In this document: positions 44,095 through 52,461 of the stretch, in pieces
Layout: the number at the start of each line of letters is the position of its first letter
Position numbering within the stretch: the stretch's first letter is position 1
Assembly: GCA_002482525.1 (NCBI GenBank)
Contig: DLGC01000004.1
Span: 157,962-221,961, forward strand
DNA from: Propionibacteriaceae bacterium UBA7704
GTDB lineage: Bacteria > Actinomycetota > Actinomycetes > Propionibacteriales > Propionibacteriaceae
DNA: 64,000 nucleotides
Reading direction: 5' to 3'
Position numbers and translations under genes: made by a program
Notes under the pieces: generated by a model
The model's database searches: none
What the model was told of the DNA's origin: nothing
The model's input: the letters and a program-made list of their open reading frames with translations, nothing else

Positions 44095-46499
44095 GAGTCG
44101 TCAGCCCCGAAGCCGGTCAGGACTCGACCAGTCGCTCGCGAACGCTTACCGCGCGGATGAAGGAGTTGCGTCCTACCTCCGCAGAGTTGGTGGACGCAGG
44201 GTTCCTGCTGCTGTTGAGCCTGATCGCGCTGTTCGGATTTGCCTCAACCTTCGACACCTGGCACTTCATGCTGATCGGTGCGCTGGCAGTGGCGCTCGGA
44301 ATCCTGATCAGCCATCTGGTGCTGGCGTGGCGCTGGCACTGGACGGTGGCCCTGTTAGGGATGGTGCTGGCCTATTTCCTGGTCGGGGTGCCGGTGGCGG
44401 CCCGGGACAGTGCCATCGTCGGCTTCGTTCCCACCCCGACCGCGATCGTGGCCTTGGCAGATCTTGCGGTCAACGGCTGGAAGCAGATGCTGACCACGCT
44501 GCCTCCGGTCATCGGGGATGGGCCCTATCTGGCGCTTCCCTTCCTGCTGGGGCTGGTGACCGGCTCGATCGGCAATGCCGTGGCGCGCCGTTCTCGCCGG
44601 GCGGCGGTGGTCATGATCACGCCGCTGGCACTGCTGGTGGCCGTCATCCTGCTGGGCACTCTGGACAACGCTGTGGAACTGGCTCACGGACTGGTGTTGG
44701 CGGCGGTCGGTTTCGCCTGGGTTGCGGTGCGTACCCGGCGGAGGCGCACTCTGGCCGGTACGGGACGGTCGCACCGTGCAGCATTGCTGGCCGGTGCCGG
44801 TCTGGTGGCGGTGTCGTTGGCCGCCGGTTCGGCAGTGGGGGGCCTGATGCCCGGAGCTGACACTCAGCGTCTTGTGCTGCGCAGCTATGTGCAGCCGCCC
44901 GTCGAAGTCAACGACCTCGCCTCGCCCCTGGTGGGCTTCCGCAAGTACTCCTCCACGACAGTCAAACAACTGTTCGACACCCAACTGTTCACAGTCGAAG
45001 GCGTCCAGTCCGGCGCCATGGTGCGGATGGCCGTCCTCGACGATTACACCGGTCACACCTGGAGTGCCTCGGGCACCGGCACTGCCGATGCCGGGTTCCA
45101 GCGGCTCGGAGCTCGCCTGCCGTCGGTTGCCTCGGGGACACCGACCACTCTCACCGTGACTTTCGCCGCGGCCTACGCCCAGACCCGGGAGTTGAGCAAC
45201 TGGCTTCCGTCGCTGGGACAGGACACGGCCATCGCCTTCACCGGCGCGAACACCAAGACCCATACCAGCACGCTGCGCTACAACCTGAGCACCGGTCAGG
45301 GCCTGTTGACCGAGGGGGATCGATTCGGTGACGGCGATCAACTGGTCGTGTCCAGCGTGCCGATCCCCACCGGCTTCGACGCCGCGATGACCCCCGGCGG
45401 GGCATCGTCGGTCGACTCGGCGCGCTATGGCTTTCTGGCTTCCGCCGCGCAGCGGTGGGCGGGCAATGCCCCCGATGCGGGCAGCCGCGTCGCACAGCTG
45501 GCCCAATTCCTGAAGTCCGGCTATTGGAGCGATGGCACTCGACAGGGTGAGACCGACTATCTGCCCGGGCACAGCGAAGGACGTCTGACCAGCTTCGTGC
45601 TCGGTCAGGATCTGATCGGCAGCGACGAACAGTACGCGGCCACCTTCGCGTTGCTGTGCAATCAGGCAGGCTTTCCGGCCCGGGTGGTGTTCGGCGCCAT
45701 CGTTCCCGACGGCGGCGAGGTCTTTGGACGCGACATCACCGCCTGGGTCGAGATTCAGACCGCCGATGGCTGGCGAGCCATTCCGCCCTCGCAGTTCACA
45801 CCGAGTCGTGACCGGGTGCCTCCCCAGCAGCCGTTGACGGTGTCCAAGGAGCGTCAGGCCACCAATGTGCCGCCCCCAAATGTGAACCGCAGTCAAGACA
45901 ACACCGTGGGGTTGCCCGACAACGACTTGACCGGCACCAAGATCACCAATGACCCTTGGGCCGAAATCCTGAAGTGGCTGCTGGCGGTACTGGCAGTGGT
46001 CGGACCGCCGGTGGCGATCGTCGTTGGACTGGCCGCCGCCCTCATCATCGCCAAGGCGGTTCGACGCCGAATCCGGCGGCGAGCCGGAAACGCCAGCAGC
46101 CAGGTCGCCGGCGCCTGGGTCGACACCTTCGACCGTTGCCGGGATCTCGGCATGGTGCGAGCCAAGCGCGGCACGAGGTTGGAGCAGAGCCGCATCATCA
46201 ATGATCCGGCGGTGAGTGAACTCGCCGTAGCCGTTGACACCGCCACCTTCGGACCGCAGGAGCCCTCTGCCCAGCATGTTGACCAGTTGTGGATGCGGGC
46301 GATGACTACTCAGCGTGAGTTGCTGTCACGTCGGGGCTTCTGGGCCCGGTTGTGGGCGCGGGTCAATCCCCGTTCGCTCCTCCCGGAACGCCTCGCCAGT
46401 CTCGATTTGCGGCAGCCTCGTGCCGCGAGCCCGGCAGCGCCGACTTCGGGGGTCGCGGTCGAGACCGTTCCAGGTCCCGCAGCTGGAGGGAGAGCGTGA
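44091..46499 (+). CDS. TgpA-like membrane protein with an inactivated transglutaminase fold
   Basis: 802 residues. Several membrane helices (about 40-260), a large outer region, a transglutaminase-like core (about 500-570), one more helix (about 623-655) and a cytoplasmic tail ending near 802. The core aligns well with the family: DEQYAATFALL plus GFPARVV, then DITAWVEI, then WRAIPPS. The catalytic positions are changed: Cys to Asp512, His to Thr550, Asp to Pro565. It therefore cannot act as a thiol transglutaminase or protease by the usual mechanism and is more likely a binding or scaffold protein. It overlaps DUF58 (ATGA) and the EssC-like gene (GTGA). Counterpart of tgm in bifidobacterial PFNA. 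Confidence 0.85.
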   Translation: MRVVSPEAGQDSTSRSRTLTARMKELRPTSAELVDAGFLLLLSLIALFGFASTFDTWHFMLIGALAVALGILISHLVLAWRWHWTVALLGMVLAYFLVGVPVAARDSAIVGFVPTPTAIVALADLAVNGWKQMLTTLPPVIGDGPYLALPFLLGLVTGSIGNAVARRSRRAAVVMITPLALLVAVILLGTLDNAVELAHGLVLAAVGFAWVAVRTRRRRTLAGTGRSHRAALLAGAGLVAVSLAAGSAVGGLMPGADTQRLVLRSYVQPPVEVNDLASPLVGFRKYSSTTVKQLFDTQLFTVEGVQSGAMVRMAVLDDYTGHTWSASGTGTADAGFQRLGARLPSVASGTPTTLTVTFAAAYAQTRELSNWLPSLGQDTAIAFTGANTKTHTSTLRYNLSTGQGLLTEGDRFGDGDQLVVSSVPIPTGFDAAMTPGGASSVDSARYGFLASAAQRWAGNAPDAGSRVAQLAQFLKSGYWSDGTRQGETDYLPGHSEGRLTSFVLGQDLIGSDEQYAATFALLCNQAGFPARVVFGAIVPDGGEVFGRDITAWVEIQTADGWRAIPPSQFTPSRDRVPPQQPLTVSKERQATNVPPPNVNRSQDNTVGLPDNDLTGTKITNDPWAEILKWLLAVLAVVGPPVAIVVGLAAALIIAKAVRRRIRRRAGNASSQVAGAWVDTFDRCRDLGMVRAKRGTRLEQSRIINDPAVSELAVAVDTATFGPQEPSAQHVDQLWMRAMTTQRELLSRRGFWARLWARVNPRSLLPERLASLDLRQPRAASPAAPTSGVAVETVPGPAAGGRA

Positions 46500-49400
46500 A
46501 GCTTCGGCTGACCGTGAATCGGCCCGGTCAGGAATCGGCCGACATCGCTATCACCTACGATTCATCGGCGACCGTGGCCGACGTTGCTGCGGAGCTGTAT
46601 CTGGCAGATCCGCTGTCGCCGGACCGGCGGGGCATCCCCAGCGGCCTGACACTGGCCGAAGTCGGGCATCAGACCCGTACCTTGAACCCCGACAGTCTGG
46701 TCATCGAGAGCGGGCTGCGGTCGGCTCAGACGATCGCGCTGACGCGCAGCGGGGAGCAGTTCGTCGAAGTACGACGACAAGCGGCCGCCGAGCTGATCGT
46801 GTTGGAGGGACCCGACGCTGGGCAGAAGTTCGGGTTGCCGTCGGGAAGCAGCGTGGTGGGCCGGGGTGCGGGCTGTGATGTTCAGCTCACCGACACGATG
46901 GTTTCGCGTCAACACCTGCGCGTCAACGTGGCCGAGCACGTCGAGGTGATCGATTTGGGCTCGGCCAACGGGATCCTGGTCAATGACGAGGTGACCGACC
47001 GCGAAACGGTGCAGGTCGGTGATCGGGTGATGATCGGGGACACCACGTTCTCGATCCGGCCGCTGCAATCCATGGCCACTGTCGGACGGGTCGAAGCCAC
47101 CGCGGTCGGGTTCATTCGCTCGCCCCGGTTGGCACCGATCTATCCCGGTGAGCCGTTCGCCGGGCCGGAGGTTCCCGAACGGCCGCGTCCGGGCCGGTTC
47201 CCGGTGTTCTTGATGATCGCCCCGATCCTGATGGCTGTCGTCATGTGGATGATGACCCAGCAGCTATTGAGCCTCATCTTCATGGCGATGATGCCGCTGA
47301 TGATCGTGGCCAGCTACGTCGACGAGCTGGTCTTCGGCAAGCGCTCGTTCAAGAAGGCGGTCGAACAGTGGCGGCTGGATGTGTCCCAGCTGTGCGACGA
47401 CCTCGCCGAAGCCAACGAGCGCGAAGTCGCCTCGCGGTTGGCCGAGCACCCCTCGGTGGCGGAATGCGTGACCGCGACCCGCGATCTGTTGCCGCTGCTG
47501 TGGACCCGGCGACCCGAAATGCCAGGATTCGCAGAGTTCCGCTTCGGGCTCGGGTCGGCGTCGGCGCGCAGCACCATCGACATGCCCGATGCCAAGCGGG
47601 CGCCGCGCCACCTCTATGCCGAGCTGACCGATGCCCTGAAGCCGTTGCGCACCGTGCACGACGTCCCCATCGTGGTTCGGCCATTCACTGAGGGCGGTAT
47701 CGGTGTTGCCGGTCCCCGTTCGGTGGCGGTGGACGCCGCGCGCGCGGTGGTGGTGCAGGCGGCCTCACTGCATTCCCCCGAGGACTTGGTGTTGGCAGCG
47801 ATTGCGTCGCCCCGCACTGCTGTCGACTGGGACTGGCTGAAGTGGATCCCGCACTGCCTGAACCCCAGTTCACCGCTGGAGGCCCATCTGGCCCAGTCGA
47901 CAGGTGGTGCCGGTGCGGTGCTCGCCGGCATCGAGGCGCTGATCGCCAAGCGCGCCGAAGCGAAGCAGAAGAAGGGCGAAGTGCCCACCCCGGCCGTGCT
48001 GCTGGTGGTCGAGAGCGATGCGCCGGCGGAATTCGGGCGCCTCGTCGACATCGCCGAAACCGGCTGGCGCCACGGAGTTTTCGTGCTCTGGGTGGCCACG
48101 GAGTTGGGCCAGCTTCCGGCGACCTGTCGGGTCTTTTTGGAAACCCGCGCCAGTGCTGAGGGTCGGGTCGGCTTCGTGCATGTGGGCGAGGAGGTGTCTC
48201 CGGTCACGGTGGAGACCATCTCCGGCCAAGCCGTCGAGGACTGGGCGCGCCGCATCGGACCGGTGACCGATCTGGCGACTCGGAGCGAGGATTCCTCCGA
48301 TGTGCCGCGTTCGGTGAACCTGCTGTCGCTGAGCGGTTTTGATCCGATGATCGACGACAACTTCGTGATCGAACGCTGGCAGGCGAACCGCTCGATCGTC
48401 GTCGGGCCGCTGGCGCCGCAGCCGTTGGTGGGCAAGTCGGGCGGACTACGCGCGGTCATCGGCCAGGGTGCGGCGGGGCCGCACAGCTTGGATCTTCGTG
48501 CTGACGGTCCCCATGCCCTCGTCGGCGGTACGACCGGTTCGGGTAAGTCGGAGTTGTTGCAGACCTGGATTCTGGCGATGGCGAGCACCTACAGCCCACA
48601 GCGCCTCAACTTCTTGTTGGTGGACTACAAAGGCGGCTCGGCCTTCGCCGACTGCAACAACCTGCCCCACACTGTTGGTCTGGTCACTGACCTGAACAAG
48701 AATGGCGTCCGTCGTGCGCTCACCTCCCTGGCCGCGGAACTGCACTATCGAGAGCTCCTCATCACCGATCAGCATCGGTGCAAGGACCTGCCGACCATGG
48801 AGAAGAAATTCCCGGCGCTGGCCCCGCCGAGCCTGGTGATCGTGGTCGACGAGTTCGCCGCCCTGGTTCAGGAGGTGCCGGAGTTCATCGACGGGGTGGT
48901 GAACGTGGCTCAGCGCGGTCGCTCGCTGGGATTGCACATGATTCTGGCCACGCAACAGCCGTCGGGCGTGATCAAGGGGCCACTGCGGGCGAACACCAAC
49001 TTGCGGCTGGCTTTGCGCGTGGCTGATGTCGACGACTCCCAGGACATCCTCGCCTCGCCGCAGGCCGCCTTCTTCGATCAGGACACTCCCGGACGCGCCG
49101 TGTCCAAGACCGGACCCGGACGGCTGGTGCCCTTCCAGACCGGCTACGTCGGTGGCCACAGCGGCCTGGGAACCAGCCGGGCGGAGGTGGTCGTCCAGGA
49201 GTTGAAGTTCGGCGCCGGGCAGGTGTGGGAACGATCTGCGACACCGGAGACCGAGGCAGGTGCCGATCGCGGCCCGGCCGATATCTCCCGCATCGTGACT
49301 GCGGTCCAGAATGCGGCAAGGACGGCGAGTCTGCCGGCTCCACGCAAGCCGTGGCTGCCCGATCTGGCAACGCACTACGACCTCTCCCGCGAGGTGCCGA

Positions 49401-50887
49401 CCCGGCGCAGTGACACCGAGTTGGTCTTCGGCATCATGGACGATCCCGACCATCAGCAGCAGACGCCGGTCGCTTTCCATCCCGATCAGGAGGGCAACCT
49501 GGTCATCTATGGCGCCTCCGGTGCGGGCAAGACCACCTTGTTGCGCACGCTGGCGGTGGCAGCCGGTTTCACGGTTCGCGGTGGCCCCTGCCATGTGTAC
49601 GGTCTGGACTTCTCCTCCCGCGGCCTGGATTCGTTGGAGTGCCTGCCGCACGTGGGAAGCATCATCAATGGCGCCGACGACGAACGGGTGGCGCGACTGA
49701 TCGACTGGCTGCGGCAGGTCGTTGTCGACCGCTCCGAGCGGTTCGGGCAGGTGACAGCCTCCAACCTGACGGAGTATCGGCGCCTGTCGGGCAACTCCCA
49801 GGAGGCGCGCCTGCTGATCCTGATCGACGGCATTGCGGCGTTCCGCACCGCGTACGAGCCCATTGCGAAGACTCGGTATTGGGACATGCTCACCGAGATC
49901 GCAGCGCAAGGCCGTGCCGTCGGTGTCCACTTCGTGATGAGCTCCGATCAGCGCAGTGGGCTGTCGCAGGCCTTGGCGTCCAGTGTGCAACGCAAAGTCG
50001 TGATGCGCATGGCCTCGGCAGAGGACTACGGCATGATCGGGGTTCCCACCAGCATCCTGGCCGCGGACAGCCCGCCGGGACGCTGTGTGGTCGACGATGC
50101 CGAAGTGCAGGTGGCGGTGCTGGGCTCGGGGAGCGATGCCAGCGAGCAGGCCGAAGCGTTGGCCCAGTTCGCGGTCGCCATGCAGCACAGCGGAGTTGCC
50201 GCCGCACCGCAGATCCGACGACTGCCGGAGTTGGTTGCGCTCGGAGAGTTGGCCGAGTCCCGGGACGCGATTCGGATCGGCATGTATTCCGAGGGCTTCG
50301 CCACCGCGACCGTGACACCATTGGGCACCTTCGTGATCGGTGGTGCCGCCGGCAGCGGTCGTTCGGCAGCGCTGCGGCTGGTCGCCGCCGAACTGCGTCG
50401 CCTGCGGATACCGACCCATCTGTTGGCCGATCGACGCAGCGAACTCACTGCCGCCGACGGCTGGGCCAGCGTCCATGTCGGAGGTGAGAAGGTTGCGGCA
50501 GCCTTGGATGACTTGGTCGCAGAGCTGACCGAGGCATCCCGAGCGCAGCGCAGGCATGCGGTCTTGATCGAGGGCATGGGTGAGTTGGCCAACAGTGAGG
50601 CCGAATACGGTCTCAGTGGGGTGATCCGGGCCGCTGCCAGCGGTGATCACTTTGTGGTGGCCGAAGGCGAGACGAACTCGCTGGGCCAGGCCTACGACGC
50701 CATGAAGCGATTCAAAGCCGGCCGCAGGGGGCTGGTGCTGCAGCCCGACGACGACATGGGCTCGGTGGTGCAGGCAAGCTTCCCGCGGTGCAAATCCAGC
50801 GACTTCGTGCCGGGGCGGGGGTTTCTGGTGGAGCGGGGCATGCCTCAGCTGGTGCAGGTCGCGATGGCACCGATCTCGGATGGATAG
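46496..50887 (+). CDS. FHA-domain EssC/EccC-type secretion ATPase (FtsK/SpoIIIE)
   Basis: 1463 residues from the GTG at 46496 (ggaggga ribosome binding site, GTGA overlap). Residues 1-90 form a small ubiquitin- or FHA-like fold (KLRLTVNRPGQESADIAI). Residues about 97-185 are an FHA domain with GRGAGCD, SRQHLRV and GSANG. Two membrane helices follow (about 240-280), then three ATPase modules: P-loop 1 GTTGSGKS (Lys684) with LVDYKGGSAF and DEFAAL, P-loop 2 GASGAGKT (Lys1012), and P-loop 3 GAAGSGRS with Arg1289 for Lys, probably inactive. This is the motor layout of type VII secretion, closer to EssC (FHA-bearing) than to mycobacterial EccC. No EccB, EccD, EccE or mycosin gene is present. WXG100 follows. 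Confidence 0.93.
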   Translation: MKLRLTVNRPGQESADIAITYDSSATVADVAAELYLADPLSPDRRGIPSGLTLAEVGHQTRTLNPDSLVIESGLRSAQTIALTRSGEQFVEVRRQAAAELIVLEGPDAGQKFGLPSGSSVVGRGAGCDVQLTDTMVSRQHLRVNVAEHVEVIDLGSANGILVNDEVTDRETVQVGDRVMIGDTTFSIRPLQSMATVGRVEATAVGFIRSPRLAPIYPGEPFAGPEVPERPRPGRFPVFLMIAPILMAVVMWMMTQQLLSLIFMAMMPLMIVASYVDELVFGKRSFKKAVEQWRLDVSQLCDDLAEANEREVASRLAEHPSVAECVTATRDLLPLLWTRRPEMPGFAEFRFGLGSASARSTIDMPDAKRAPRHLYAELTDALKPLRTVHDVPIVVRPFTEGGIGVAGPRSVAVDAARAVVVQAASLHSPEDLVLAAIASPRTAVDWDWLKWIPHCLNPSSPLEAHLAQSTGGAGAVLAGIEALIAKRAEAKQKKGEVPTPAVLLVVESDAPAEFGRLVDIAETGWRHGVFVLWVATELGQLPATCRVFLETRASAEGRVGFVHVGEEVSPVTVETISGQAVEDWARRIGPVTDLATRSEDSSDVPRSVNLLSLSGFDPMIDDNFVIERWQANRSIVVGPLAPQPLVGKSGGLRAVIGQGAAGPHSLDLRADGPHALVGGTTGSGKSELLQTWILAMASTYSPQRLNFLLVDYKGGSAFADCNNLPHTVGLVTDLNKNGVRRALTSLAAELHYRELLITDQHRCKDLPTMEKKFPALAPPSLVIVVDEFAALVQEVPEFIDGVVNVAQRGRSLGLHMILATQQPSGVIKGPLRANTNLRLALRVADVDDSQDILASPQAAFFDQDTPGRAVSKTGPGRLVPFQTGYVGGHSGLGTSRAEVVVQELKFGAGQVWERSATPETEAGADRGPADISRIVTAVQNAARTASLPAPRKPWLPDLATHYDLSREVPTRRSDTELVFGIMDDPDHQQQTPVAFHPDQEGNLVIYGASGAGKTTLLRTLAVAAGFTVRGGPCHVYGLDFSSRGLDSLECLPHVGSIINGADDERVARLIDWLRQVVVDRSERFGQVTASNLTEYRRLSGNSQEARLLILIDGIAAFRTAYEPIAKTRYWDMLTEIAAQGRAVGVHFVMSSDQRSGLSQALASSVQRKVVMRMASAEDYGMIGVPTSILAADSPPGRCVVDDAEVQVAVLGSGSDASEQAEALAQFAVAMQHSGVAAAPQIRRLPELVALGELAESRDAIRIGMYSEGFATATVTPLGTFVIGGAAGSGRSAALRLVAAELRRLRIPTHLLADRRSELTAADGWASVHVGGEKVAAALDDLVAELTEASRAQRRHAVLIEGMGELANSEAEYGLSGVIRAAASGDHFVVAEGETNSLGQAYDAMKRFKAGRRGLVLQPDDDMGSVVQASFPRCKSSDFVPGRGFLVERGMPQLVQVAMAPISDG

Positions 50888-50895
50888 AACTCTCC
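50882..50895 (+). promoter_or_regulatory. GGATAGAACTCTCC element before the WXG100 gene
   Basis: Differs at one of 14 positions from the element upstream of FN3 copy 2. It overlaps the end of the EssC-like gene. GATAAT (50922-50927) downstream may be a -10 box, but the spacing to a possible -35 TTGCAG is 20 bases, so the promoter is uncertain. Confidence 0.4.
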
Positions 50896-50978
50896 TTGCA
50901 GAACGCAGTTCACTCGGAAAAGATAATGCCTAGTTCAGACAGAGCAACGACACACATCAGGAAAAAGGGGAATAGATC

Positions 50979-51254
50979 ATGTCACTGACTCACGGTATGA
51001 ATATTGAGGCCATCGAAAAGCTGGCCAACGATCTCAAGACCGAAGCCGGCAAGGTTGGTGAAATCTCGGCGCGCGTCAGCAAGCTGATGGTTGATGCGAA
51101 AACCAACTGGAAGGGCCCGGACGCCGACAAGTTCGACGACGAGTGGAACAGCACCTACAAGAGCCGGATGAAGGAGCTTCAGCAGAAGCTCGACGAGCTC
51201 GGCACCAAGGCCTCCAACAACGCCAAGGAACAGCAGAGCGCATCCAACAAGTGA
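50979..51254 (+). CDS. WXG100-family protein (EsxA-like)
   Basis: 91 residues: two predicted helices joined by the WxG turn (NWKGPDADKF, about residues 43-52), length and charge as usual for WXG100. Such proteins are secreted as helical-hairpin dimers by type VII systems through the adjacent EssC/EccC ATPase. Clear ribosome binding site (aaaaagggga) before the ATG. Single copy without a second Esx partner, so a homodimer is likely. No C-terminal YxxxD/E secretion motif was seen in the tail KASNNAKEQQSASNK. It is followed at once by a strong terminator, so it may be expressed at a high level from a short transcript. Confidence 0.92.
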   Translation: MSLTHGMNIEAIEKLANDLKTEAGKVGEISARVSKLMVDAKTNWKGPDADKFDDEWNSTYKSRMKELQQKLDELGTKASNNAKEQQSASNK

Positions 51255-51262
51255 GCCTGACA

Positions 51263-51305
51263 CGGGAGGGCGGCCGAGAAGGCTGCCCTCCCGCTTCGTT
51301 TTCAT
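51263..51305 (+). terminator. Strong intrinsic terminator after the WXG100 gene
   Basis: cgggagggcggcc and ggctgccctcccg pair (one G-T) around gagaa at 51263-51293, followed by cttcgttttc. Lies eight bases after the stop. Confidence 0.88.
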
Positions 51306-51714
51306 CCTCAAGCAACGGAAGACCCGATGTCATCGATGCGACACGCCTTCGGTAATCCTGAGAGACCGACGCGCCGTCAGGCCTGTCCGGGGACTCAGCC
51401 ACCGCATGGGTGCGCCGAAATCCCGGCCGATTCTGTCAAAGCAGGTTCTGATGACAGCGTGGAGTTGGGCGCTCGTGCTGGCAAGGCTCCCGCTGCTGAA
51501 TACCGGGCTGAGGAACCGATGAATACCGAAATATCTCGTCACCTCGACGATGTGGGAATCTCGCGAACACTGCGAATGCCCTCCGAAGCTATCAAAGGCC
51601 TCGGGGTCATCGTCCTTTCGCCTGGGATGCAGCGTCGTGAGCGGGCCTGAGCCGGCTGCCGGCGCCGCAGCCGGACACGCCGTGGCTGAAGCGGGGGAGG
51701 GGCGGCGATCGCCG
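51306..51714. other. Intergenic stretch of about 400 bases
   Basis: No convincing gene. A plus-strand frame at 51327-51650 has no family resemblance and poor composition. An in-frame extension of the RDD gene reaches back to 51550, so part of this stretch may be coding if a distal start is used. It probably holds the promoter of the RDD gene. Confidence 0.4.
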
Positions 51715-52461
51715 GTGAGTTGTTCCATGTGTGGCTTGGCGACGCTCACCTCGGCCCCCTCGTGCCCGCGATGCGGGGCGCTGCTGGCAGACGAAGAAGC
51801 GTCGCTGAATCTCCTGCTGGAAGACCTGGTCGATGATCACACCAGGCAGCGGTCTTTGCTGCGCCCGGTCGCCTACCTCCCCGCGGAGTCGGCGATTCCT
51901 GATCCGCCAGCGGTGGTTCCGGCACCGCCACGACCACCCCAGAACTACCCGCCCGCGCCCTCAGCCAGCCAGTATCGGCCACCGCCAGCGGGGGGAGGCT
52001 CAGAGCCGGCGCCGATGGCATCGGCGGGTCAGCGGTTGAGTGCCTCGCTGATCGACATGGTGGTCTTGTTCACCGCGTCCTTCGTGATCCTGCTGGCCAT
52101 CGGCTTGTTCACCAGCATCATCGCTGCGATCTCTGAACCGTTGGCACCTCTGGCTCAGGTTTTGGGGTGGCTGGCGTTGCTCATCGTCCCCATCGGTTAC
52201 GTACTGGTGTTGAATGCCCGCGGCCAGACGCTGGGCAAACGCGTCCTTCACATCGCCGTCGTCGATCGCGCCAGCGGACGCCCGATCGGCATCGGACGCA
52301 GCGCAATCCGCACCGTGATGATGCTGGTGATGTGGTTGCCGCTGGGGCTGGGCTACCTGAGTATCCCGCTGTCAGCGCGGCTTCGTGGTTGGCACGATCA
52401 GGTCGCCGACGACACCGTGGTAGTGGTGCCGGTCGGCTATCCGATCACCACTCGCCCTTGA
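51715..52461 (+). CDS. RDD-family membrane protein with N-terminal zinc ribbon
   Basis: 248 residues from the GTG at 51715 (gggggagggg upstream); GTG 51637 is an in-frame alternative. It begins with CSMCGLATLTSAPSCPRCGALL, a two-CxxC zinc ribbon. A Pro-rich linker (about 55-100) follows, then an RDD domain: SAGQRLSASLIDMVV, two or three helices, and the conserved GQTLGKRVLHIAVVD and LRGWHDQVADDTVVV. RDD proteins are of unclear function, some being exchangers; a zinc ribbon plus RDD architecture is common near type VII loci and FHA genes of actinobacteria. It is the last gene of the cluster and overlaps the convergent neighbour by 17 bases. Confidence 0.82.
   Translation: MSCSMCGLATLTSAPSCPRCGALLADEEASLNLLLEDLVDDHTRQRSLLRPVAYLPAESAIPDPPAVVPAPPRPPQNYPPAPSASQYRPPPAGGGSEPAPMASAGQRLSASLIDMVVLFTASFVILLAIGLFTSIIAAISEPLAPLAQVLGWLALLIVPIGYVLVLNARGQTLGKRVLHIAVVDRASGRPIGIGRSAIRTVMMLVMWLPLGLGYLSIPLSARLRGWHDQVADDTVVVVPVGYPITTRP

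Noticed and set aside
44355..46277. 640-codon open frame antisense to the transglutaminase-like gene
   Set aside because: Same reason: mirror of a real membrane-protein gene, no ribosome binding site.
48446..50650. 734-codon open frame antisense to the EssC-like gene
   Set aside because: Shadow of the ATPase gene; Arg/His/Gln-rich composition without motifs.
51327..51650. 107-codon frame after the WXG100 gene considered as a second Esx protein
   Set aside because: No WxG turn, no helical-hairpin pattern and poor start context.
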